A DNA stretch of 64,000 nt, taken from NCBI GenBank assembly GCA_905221605.1, contig CAJNDS010001236.1:673152-737151 (forward strand), read 5' to 3'. Made by a program: the position numbers and the translations under genes. Shown here piece by piece: positions 49,901 to 56,460 of the stretch (position 1 is the first letter of the stretch; each line of letters begins with the position of its first letter). The notes under the pieces were generated by a model. That model did not search any database and was not told the origin of the DNA. It was given only the letters and a program-made list of their open reading frames with translations. The stretch comes from Symbiodinium natans (lineage: Eukaryota > Sar > Dinophyceae > Suessiales > Symbiodiniaceae).

Positions 49901-52684
49901 GACGACCCGCTCAGTTTAGTTTGAGTCTTGAAGCACTCGGGCTTTAGAGTTAGGGTTACGGGTTTAGGGTTCAAGGTTTGCACGTTGGTGTTAGGGCGTT
50001 CCTGCCGCGAGACCCTTTCAACCCTCTCCTTAAACCACGATTGCCAAGGCAGTCGACGAGCAGGACTTTTTTTGCTCCGGGGGCCTGTAGCTTGGCGGGT
50101 TTTGGCTTTGGGGTTTAGGGTCTATGGTTTAGGGTCTACGGTTACGGTGTAGGGTCTAGGAGCGCCAACAGTAGGAATCAGAGAGGCTGAACTCTCCACC
50201 GGATGGCCTTCTTGGACTATCAGGGGTAGCTTGCTGGTGCGTTCGAATATGGGGGTGTTTCTATGAAGGGGGGAGTGCAAAGGGGGGTTGTTGTGGCGAT
50301 TATGCCCTTAAGCACCAGTAAGACTCAGACCCAGCAAGATGATTCTGAGTTTGCTTGAGATCTTCGTCGTTCCGGAACATAGCAAGCTGCCGATGGCCAG
50401 ATAGCTAATTAAATCATATCTGCAATTGCGTATCAGACTCCAAACCCTAGACCCTGAATGTTTCTACTCACCCTGCCCACCCTCAACGAGGTGCCTCTCA
50501 TGTTAGGGATTCCCAAAGCCCAAAAGATGTCAACTGTTCACGTCGCCGGCTTTTCCCGAAGATCTTACGGGCTGAGGCTGTCTTGGAATGTTTTTTGGTT
50601 TGGAAAGAATGTAGATGATCAACCTCCGATACTTGGAGGTTCAGGGTACTTAATAACCAGTTATAACTGTAACTACTCATAACCCACTTATGAGCCCCTC
50701 AAGTCCCTAGTAGAGCTATAGTTGGGTTATAAGTACACTTGTAATTGGGTTACTAAGCACCAGGAACCTCCAAGCCCTGCAGGAGATGCTGAAAACCGGT
50801 GGTGCGCAAGGCCTGTCGAAGTGATAGCTGAGATTGCTTAGCGGCTCTCCGATCTGGATGTGGGTATTTCCCCCCAACTGGGGAGGTACCCTGAATACAC
50901 CCCCCAAAATAGTACCATCCTTATTCTCGCCCCCAAAGAGTGCCCCTGTTTTCGGAAACTCCCATCACAGGCTGGGCACAGATGGCATTGCCCGTGCCGG
51001 GCTTCGTGGAGCTTGCAGCTTTACAGCTCTGCGACTTGCCTTTTCACGGACTGGGTTAAGGGTTTAGGGTTTGGGGTTTGGGGTTTAGGGTTTAGGGAGA
51101 GGTGGGGGAGCGAGGGGAGTGTGGGGAGGGGGGCCCAGGGGGAGGGGATGGCGTTCAGGGGTTTGTGCCATGTTTGGGTTTGAGAGGGTTCGGGGCGTAG
51201 GGCTTAGGCGGGGTCCGCGTTTAGGGGGGGTTGCTGCTTGAGGCTTCTGAAGGTTCCTCGGGCCATTGATGTTTAGAAGTAAGGTTACAAGTAAAGAGCC
51301 CTGTATCAGAACTCCCATGATATGGTACGTTCTCGTGATTTGTATTCCTAGCCCTGAACTCTTCAAGTAGGACTCGGGGCTGGGATACTGTGTCTGGAGT
51401 CGACGTCGCTTCTTGTCCGAAACCATGTCTCCAGGCCGTGTCTAATTCCCGAGGCCTTGCATGTCACCTTTACAGCCCCTCAGCAAAAAAAACCCAAAGC
51501 CTCAAGCCAAAGAAACCCAAAGCCTAGGCCCGAAATCACCCTGGCAGGCGCATGGGAGGACCTCCCAAAGGCTAACGACATGGTGCAGCCGGCGTTTGAA
51601 CTGTTGAGCCTGATGTATCACACGAGGCGCATGTCGTTCAGACGTTGATCGGGTTTCGGAGTTGAGGGCTTGAGAGTTTATGTATTTAGGTATTGGGATG
51701 CATTGGGCCTGAAGATTTTGGGGATTTAGATCCGCATGTTCTAGGCCCTACTGTTGAAGCTGAAGAGTGGCGGAGGATCTGGTTTGGGACATATTCCACT
51801 GGGTGAGTTTGCTGAAATTCACATCTGATGTTGGGATGAAGTTTGTTTGATGCAGCTTGCAGTTAGGCTTTAGGGTTTAGGGTTTAGGGTTAAGGGTTTA
51901 GGGTTTAGGGTTTAGGGTTTAGGGTTTAGGGTTTAGGGTTTAGGGTTTAGGGCTTTCTGGACAGCTGCACTGCCAAGAGCAAGCCTGAATCGGGGTCCCC
52001 ACACCCTTTTTGTCCTCAAGCCTAGGACTAGACCTGCTGGGTTTCTTGTTCTTTGGGGTTTAGGGTTTAGGGTTTAGGGTTTAGGGTTTAGGGTTTAGGG
52101 TTTAGGGTTTAGGGTTTAGGGTTTGGGGTTCAAGGTTTGGGGTTTAGGGTTGTACGTTTCCACGGAACGTATGCATTCACATCGATGTTGTCGCGTCCAA
52201 AAAATACTGTAGCGATGTCATGGTGACGCCTTCTTGTCAGTGTAAGGTAGCTTCCGGATGTAGGGTTGAGGGGTTTGGAGCTACTGTGCGGTTTAGGGTT
52301 CATGGTCGTGTTTAGTTTTGAAGTGGGTATGCATACGGTATGAATCACGATGCCTACAACCTGGACCCCTGGATCATTCTCACACACACACACACACACA
52401 CACACCACCCGCTGATTTAAGGATTTGGGTTTAGCTCTCTTTCTCTCTTTTCTCTCTTGCTCTCTTGCTCTCTTTCTCTCTTTCTCTCTTTCTCTCTTTT
52501 CTCTCTCTCTCTGCACAGAGAGTTTCGCTTCGGTTGCTTGGCGTGCGCATGTGGAGACGTCTCGACTTGGCTGCGGTCCTTTGCTGCACGCAGGCGCCAG
52601 TACACGGGCAGCAACGGCCCCCTTTTCATGGACGAGATCTCGGCGAAGAAGCTCCACGACGCAGCTGCCCTGCAGGCAGAAGAT
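44131..52684 (+). CDS. Exon train continued: split gene(s), product unidentified
   Basis: About 20 exon candidates on the + strand in the same style as 16097-36940, so possibly the same gene interrupted by element 2. Phase agrees between 44131 and 44467, 47524 and 47919, and 49156 and 49374. Arrays of TTTAGGG begin at the donors of 44755, 45768, 49456 and 51061; CCCTAAA arrays end just before the acceptors of 46826, 47919, 48340 and 49374. Confidence 0.45.
44467..44586 (+). CDS. Exon candidate
   Basis: Acceptor CCCCTGAG, donor GCCGCG/GTGCTT; 120 nt. Reads ILSQSLEKLLEIFITTLVES then a basic Gly/Arg-rich tail. Confidence 0.55.
44599..44654 (+). repeat. CCCTAAA array with variants
   Basis: Eight units. 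Confidence 0.9.
44709..44755 (+). CDS. Exon candidate
   Basis: Acceptor CATCAG (a second AG 3 bp on); readings include QRCSAQLVAVAL and GVLRNSWLLLYEPS. The donor GTTTAG is the first unit of the array that follows. Confidence 0.35.
44756..44852 (+). repeat. TTTAGGG array starting at a donor
   Basis: Fourteen units, two with GGTTTAC variants. Confidence 0.95.
45094..45191 (+). CDS. Exon candidate, leucine-rich
   Basis: Acceptor TTCTGACAG; reads PGWEVLLWHVLLAAALQSVD then LLDAVPLLLEPAG. Donor unclear because a G run follows. Confidence 0.5.
45331..45362 (+). CDS. Micro-exon candidate
   Basis: Acceptor TCGCCAG, donor ACCAG/GTTTTT; reads ATAQSQVVNQ. Confidence 0.35.
45548..45647 (+). repeat. Hairpin element, same family as 19470-19563
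   Basis: Shares the block around GGACTGTTAGTATAAGG and AACATCCCAA. Confidence 0.5.
45685..45768 (+). CDS. Exon candidate
   Basis: Acceptor GCTCTGCAG; reads EKIPRESWPSIKSLADPRLH then EPALNKR; donor GTTTAG belongs to the array that follows. Confidence 0.55.
45769..45820 (+). repeat. TTTAGGG array starting at a donor
   Basis: Seven to eight units. Confidence 0.95.
45821..46825 (+). other. Intronic stretch, weak candidates only
   Basis: C runs near 46073-46098 and scattered telomere-like pieces; a possible 32-nt exon at 45862-45893. A short minus-strand open frame at 46151-46447 has no recognisable motif. Confidence 0.4.
46826..46887 (+). CDS. Exon candidate
   Basis: Acceptor CGAAAAG, 6 bp after CCCTAAA units; reads LHEGRAGELWLTAKAFAPWI; apparent GA donor. 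Confidence 0.45.
46967..46996 (+). repeat. AT dinucleotide run
   Basis: Alternating TA in an intron; the region to 47523 is otherwise G/C-run rich with no clear exon. Confidence 0.9.
47524..47567 (+). CDS. Exon candidate
   Basis: Acceptor TTACTCAG, donor ACTTG/GCAAGC (GC type); reads RYDLVAKLEMGAAT. Phase fits the next exon. Confidence 0.45.
47815..47905 (+). repeat. CCCTAAA array before an exon
   Basis: Twelve units, a few variants; ends 14 bp before 47919. Confidence 0.95.
47919..47995 (+). CDS. Exon candidate
   Basis: Acceptor CCTGACAG, donor CTCG/GTTTGC; reads AKPEIFATNMLVQNNRRGGN then KHLQL. Confidence 0.6.
48241..48330 (+). repeat. CCCTAAA array before an exon
   Basis: Degenerate units ending about 10 bp before 48340. 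Confidence 0.9.
48340..48390 (+). CDS. Exon candidate
   Basis: Acceptor TGCCTCAG, donor ACTGG/GTAGAG; reads TAVFVVPGDGREASGT. A TA-rich hairpin (48455-48497) follows in the intron. Confidence 0.45.
48832..48867 (+). CDS. Exon candidate
   Basis: Acceptor CCTCTAG, donor GAAG/GTTTGC; reads ASKLQAYLIHE. Confidence 0.45.
49156..49185 (+). CDS. Exon candidate
   Basis: Acceptor CCCACGAG; reads LEKLKAQRLQ; apparent GA donor. In phase with the next exon. Confidence 0.35.
49279..49358 (+). repeat. CCCTAAA array before an exon
   Basis: About ten units ending 15 bp before 49374. Confidence 0.9.
49374..49456 (+). CDS. Exon candidate
   Basis: Acceptor ACCCCCAG, donor CCCTG/GTTGCG; reads LRAAASVTSELLMILPPETP then GCAMLAP. 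Arrays flank it on both sides. Confidence 0.6.
49465..49562 (+). repeat. TTTAGGG array after an exon
   Basis: Fourteen nearly perfect units filling almost the whole 112-bp intron. Confidence 0.95.
49569..49610 (+). CDS. Exon candidate
   Basis: Acceptor GGGGGAG, donor GCAAG/GTACCG. Phase with the previous exon gives LPAASLSDPKAVA; another open frame gives FRLRACQILRQLQ. Confidence 0.4.
49808..49852 (+). CDS. Exon candidate
   Basis: Acceptor ACCCTCAG, donor TACAG/GTTTCT; reads LVESIATSCSTVGIQ. Confidence 0.4.
50049..50086 (+). CDS. Exon candidate
   Basis: Acceptor TTGCCAAG, donor GGCCT/GTAGCT; reads AVDEQDFFCSGG. Confidence 0.4.
50186..50225 (+). CDS. Exon candidate
   Basis: Acceptor TCAGAGAG, donor CAGGG/GTAGCT; reads AELSTGWPSWTIR. 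Confidence 0.35.
50360..50399 (+). CDS. Exon candidate
   Basis: Acceptor TGCTTGAG; reads IFVVPEHSKLPMA; donor would be GA. Confidence 0.35.
50632..50774 (+). repeat. 143-bp hairpin element with ~26-bp inverted ends
   Basis: CTTGGAGGTTCAGGGTACTTA at the left pairs with the right end with few mismatches. An exon-like AG lies 8 bp after its right end, as expected for an introner. Confidence 0.7.
50783..50810 (+). CDS. Micro-exon candidate
   Basis: Acceptor CCCTGCAG, GC donor; reads EMLKTGGAQ. Confidence 0.35.
50971..51061 (+). CDS. Exon candidate
   Basis: Acceptor CATCACAG; reads LGTDGIARAGLRGACSFTAL then RLAFSRTGLR; donor GTTTAG is the start of the array that follows (51062-51098). Confidence 0.5.
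51548..51643 (+). CDS. Exon candidate
   Basis: Acceptor CCCTGGCAG, donor AGAC/GTTGAT; reads AWEDLPKANDMVQPAFELLS then LMYHTRRMSFR. Confidence 0.6.
51868..51953 (+). repeat. TTTAGGG array
   Basis: Twelve units, one TTAAGGG variant. A weak micro-exon (51965-51989, LHCQEQA) follows. Confidence 0.95.
52058..52155 (+). repeat. TTTAGGG array
   Basis: About thirteen units. Confidence 0.95.
52594..52684 (+). CDS. Exon candidate
   Basis: Acceptor TGCACGCAG, after a long CT-rich tract (52434-52512). Reads RQYTGSNGPLFMDEISAKKL then HDAAALQAED; donor GAT/GTTTTC. Confidence 0.6.
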
Positions 52685-52704
52685 GTTTTCTAAGTTCATA
52701 TATT

Positions 52705-52799
52705 GGGCTCGGAATAGTTACAAATAGTATTCCCTTGTCTGGCTCCTTTATGAGTATAGTATAGTAACCCCCAGAACCCTATTCTAATTATTCAGGCCC
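52705..52799 (-). repeat. Hairpin element, inverted relative of 36983-37063
   Basis: Shares TAACTATT/ATAGTATTCC and ACCCTATTCTAATTATTCAG blocks in reverse orientation. Confidence 0.6.
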
Positions 52800-53050
52800 C
52801 TACATTACCCTTAAGCCAAGTGGCGCTCAGGCGTAGGCTGAGCTGCTCATGTCTGTCTTGGAGGTCTTATTATCCCGGGTGCCTGCGAGAAAGTCCGTTC
52901 TCTGGACCCAGAAACCACTTAGCAACCCTTAGCAAGTCCTGAACCTTGTGACACCCTGAGCCACCATTGCTGAAGAGCCACCAAAACATAGAAGATGAGC
53001 ATCCCCATATTGCCCGTAGAAGTCGGAAGATGTTTTTTTTTTCCTTTTTT

Positions 53051-53052
<2 letters not shown>

Positions 53053-53119
<67 letters not shown>
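53053..53119 (+). repeat. 67-nt G homopolymer
   Basis: Preceded by T runs. Its true length is doubtful in any sequencing technology. Confidence 0.9.
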
Positions 53120-53120
<1 letters not shown>

Positions 53121-53126
53121 GTGCAG

Positions 53127-53151
53127 CTTAAATAGGGTTTATTTGGAAGCT
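53127..53151 (+). repeat. 25-bp inverted repeat, left partner
   Basis: Exact reverse complement of 59417-59441, weaker match for another ~11 bp inward. A second imperfect inverted copy lies at 53206-53231. Confidence 0.75.
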
Positions 53152-53239
53152 GGCACTCGTGTTCACAAGAGGAAAAAAGGCCCCAAAACGTATACTTATT
53201 TACAAGAGCCAACTTCCAAATAGACCCTATTTTAGGTCC

Positions 53240-54600
53240 TAGGGGGGGGTCCCAGGCCTGAATTAAATATGAAGGCCCCGATTTAAATATGAATATTTAA
53301 TTCTGGAGCTTCATATTTAAATTATTTAATTCGGGCCCGGGAATTAAATAATTTAAATAATTTAAATAATTTAAATAATTTAAATAATTTAAATAATTTA
53401 AATAATTTAAATCCTGGAGGGGGGGGGGCCGGGCCTCCTCCCGCAGGAAGAATTAAATAATTTAAATATGAAGGCCCCGAATTAAATATTAATATTTAAT
53501 TCGGGGCCTTCATATTTAAATTATTTAATTCCTCCTGCGGGAGGAGGCCCGGCCCCCCCCCCTCCAAGATTTAAAATATTTAAATTATTTAAATTATTGA
53601 TATTATTTAAATTATTTAAATTATTTAAATTATTTAATTCCCGGGCCCGATTTAAATAATTTAAATATGAAGCTCACGATTTAAATATGAATATTTAATT
53701 CGGGAGCTTCATATTTAAATTATTTAAATCGGGCCCGGGAATTAAATAATTTAAATAATTTAAATAATTTAAATAATATCAATAATTTAAATAATTTAAA
53801 TATTTTAAATCTTGGAGGGGGGGGGGCCGGGCCTCCTCCCGCAGGAGGAATTAAATAATGTAAATATGAAGGCCCCGAATTAAATATTAATATTTAATTC
53901 NNNNNNNNNNNNNNNNNNNNNNNNNNNNNNNNNNNNNNNNNNNNNNNNNNNNNNNNNNNNNNNNNNNNNNNNNNNNNNNNNNNNNNNNNNNNNNNNNNNN
54001 TAAATTATTTAAATTATTTAAATTATTTAAGTTATTTAAATTATTTAATTCCCGGGCCCGATTTAAATAATTTAAATATGAAGCTCCCGAATTAAATATT
54101 CATATTTAAATCGTGGCCTTCATATTTAAATTATTTAAATCGGGCCCGAGAATTAAATAATTTAAATAATTTAAATAATTTAAATAATTTAAATCCGGGA
54201 GGGGGGGGGGGCCGGGCCTCCTTTTGCAGGAGGAATTAAATAATTTAAATATGAAGGCCCCGAATTAAATATTCATATTTAAATCGAGGCCTTCATATTT
54301 AAATTATTTAATTCCTCCTGGGGGAGGAGGCCCGCCCCCCCCCCTCCAGGATTTAAATTATTTAAATTATTTAAATTATTTAATTCCCGGGCCCGATTTA
54401 AATAATTTAAATATGAAGGCCACGATTTAAATATGAATATTTAATTCGGGAGCTTCATATTTAAATTATTTAAATCGGGCCCGGCCCACCGGGCCCCCTC
54501 CCTCTCCCAGAATTAAATATTTTAAATAATTTAAATCCTGAACACCCCTTTCGGATTGAAATTATTTAAATTATTTAATTCCGGGGGGGGGCCTGGTCGG
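53240..54600 (+). repeat. Array of long AT-rich palindromes (TTTAAATAA-type) with GC-rich caps
   Basis: Arms of TTTAAATAA units are joined by GGGCCCGGG and by GGAGGCCCGGCC caps. One clear palindrome spans about 53418-53570, with arms near 75 bp around an AATATT centre. The pattern repeats on both sides of the N gap. Confidence 0.9.
53901..54000. other. Assembly gap (100 N)
   Basis: Exactly 100 N, starting just after a palindrome centre; true size unknown. Confidence 0.99.
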
Positions 54601-54615
54601 GCCTGGCCCCCCCCC

Positions 54616-54957
54616 GATTTAGTATCGGGGAATTGAAAGATTGATTTCATGTCAATGTCCAGGGGCCCGATTTGGCCAAATTTTGCCGGGCAGCCTCCGG
54701 TCAAAATTTGGCCAAATCGAGCCGCGCCTTTCTGAAGGCCCGAGATTATTTTAAACTATCGCGGCTCGATTTGGCCAAATTTTGCCGGGCAGCCTCCGGG
54801 CAAAATTTGGCCAAATCGGGCTGCCCTTCGTATGCCATGAGAAATGCGCGGCTCGATTTGGCCAAATTTTGCCCGGAGGCTGCCCGGCAAAATTTGGCCA
54901 AATCGGGCCCCTGGACATTGAAATGAAATCAATTTTTCAATTCCCCGATACTAAATC
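54616..54957 (+). repeat. 342-bp foldback element with 112-bp inverted arms
   Basis: Left arm 54616-54727 and right arm 54846-54957 are reverse complements with about three or four mismatches. The arms and the centre each hold a smaller palindrome built from TTTGGCCAAATTTTG. No protein. Confidence 0.85.
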
Positions 54958-55060
54958 ACGAGCCCGGGCCTCCCCCTCAACACTAAATTACGAGCCCGGG
55001 CCTCCCCCCAATACTGAATTACGAGCACGGGCCTCCCCCCAATACTAAAGTACGAGCCGG
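54950..55060 (+). repeat. 31-32 bp tandem repeat, four copies
   Basis: Units start ACTAAATTACGAGCC at 54950, 54982, 55013 and 55044. Confidence 0.85.
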
Positions 55061-55153
55061 GGAATTAAATAATTTAAATAATTTAAATGCCCGGACGCCC
55101 CCCCTGGGGTATTTAAATTATTTAAATTATTTAATTCCTGACCCCCCAACCCC

Positions 55154-56460
55154 GACCCGCAAATGTTGTTCCTACCCTTTTCCGTTGTGTGTGGTATTTG
55201 CAGGACTTTTGCAGGGTGCCAAGGGGATCCCGGCAAATTTTGACCCGCAAATGTTGTTCCTACCCTTTTTCGTTTTGTGTGGTAGTTGCAGGACTTTTGC
55301 AGGGTGCCAAGGGAATCCCGGCAAATTTTGACCCGCAAATGTTGTTCCTACACTATTCCGATTTGTGTGGCATTTGCAGGGCTTTCGCAGGGTGCCAAGG
55401 GGATCCCGGCAAATTTTGACCCGCAAATGTTGTTCCTACCCTTTTCCGTTTTGTGCGGCATTTGCAGGACTTTTGCAGGGTGCCAAGGGGATCCCGGCAA
55501 ATTTTGACCCGCAAATGTTGTTCCTACCCTTTTTCGTTTTGTGTGGTATTTGCAGGACTTTTGCAGGGTGCCAAGGGAATCCCGGCAAATTTTGACCCGC
55601 AAATGTTGTTCCTACCCTTTTCCGATTTGTGTGGCATTTGCAGGACTTTTGCAGGGTGCCAAGGGGATCCCGGCAAATTTTGACCCGCAAATGTTGTTCC
55701 TACCCTTTTCCGTTTTGTGTGGTATTTGCAGGACTCTTGCAGGGTGCCAAGGGGATCCCGGCAAATTTTGACCCGCAAATGTTGTTCCTACCCTTTTCCG
55801 TTTTGTGTGGCATTTGCAGGACTTTTGCAGGGTGCCAAGGGAATCCCGGCAAATTTTGACCCGCAAAGTTGTTCCTACCCTTTCCCGTTTTGTGTGGTAT
55901 TTGCAGGACTTTTCCAGGGTGCCAAGGGAATCCCGGCAAATTTTGACCCGCAAAGTTGTTCCTACCCTTTCCGTTTTGTGTGGCATTTGCAGGACTTTTG
56001 CAGGGTGCCAAGGGGATCCCGGCAAATTTTGACCCGCAAATGTTGTTCCTACCCTTTTCCGTTTTGTGTGGTATTTGCAGGACTTTTGCAGGGTGCCAAG
56101 GGGATCCCGGCAAATTTTGACCCGCAAATGTTGTTCCTACCCTTTTCCGTTTTGTGTGGCATTTGCAGGACTTTTGCAGGGTGCCAAGGGGATCCCGGCA
56201 AATTTTGACCCGCAAATGTTGTTCCTACCCTTTCCGTTTTGTGTGGTATTTGCAGGACTTTTGCAGGGTGCCAAGGGATCCCGGCAAAGTTTGACCCGCG
56301 AATGTTGTTCCTACCCTTTTCCGATTTGTGTGGCATTTGCAGGACTTTTGCAGGGTGCCAAGGGGATCCCGGCAAATTTTGACCCGCAAATGTTGTTCCT
56401 ACCCTTTTCCGTTTTGTGTGGTATTTGCAGGACTTTTGCAGGGTGCCAAGGGGATCCCGG
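55154..56460 (+). repeat. 88-bp satellite, about 15 copies
   Basis: Units start GACCCGCAAATG at 55154, 55242, 55330, 55418, 55506, 55594, 55682, 55770, 55858, 55945, 56031, 56119, 56207, 56293 and 56381. From 55506 on, GTGGTATTTG and GTGGCATTTG versions alternate, giving a 176-bp dimer. Because 88 is not a multiple of 3, the long open frames here rotate frame each unit and are not genes. Confidence 0.95.

Noticed and set aside
55154-56460. CRISPR array
   Set aside because: The whole 88-bp unit is repeated, with no unique spacers.
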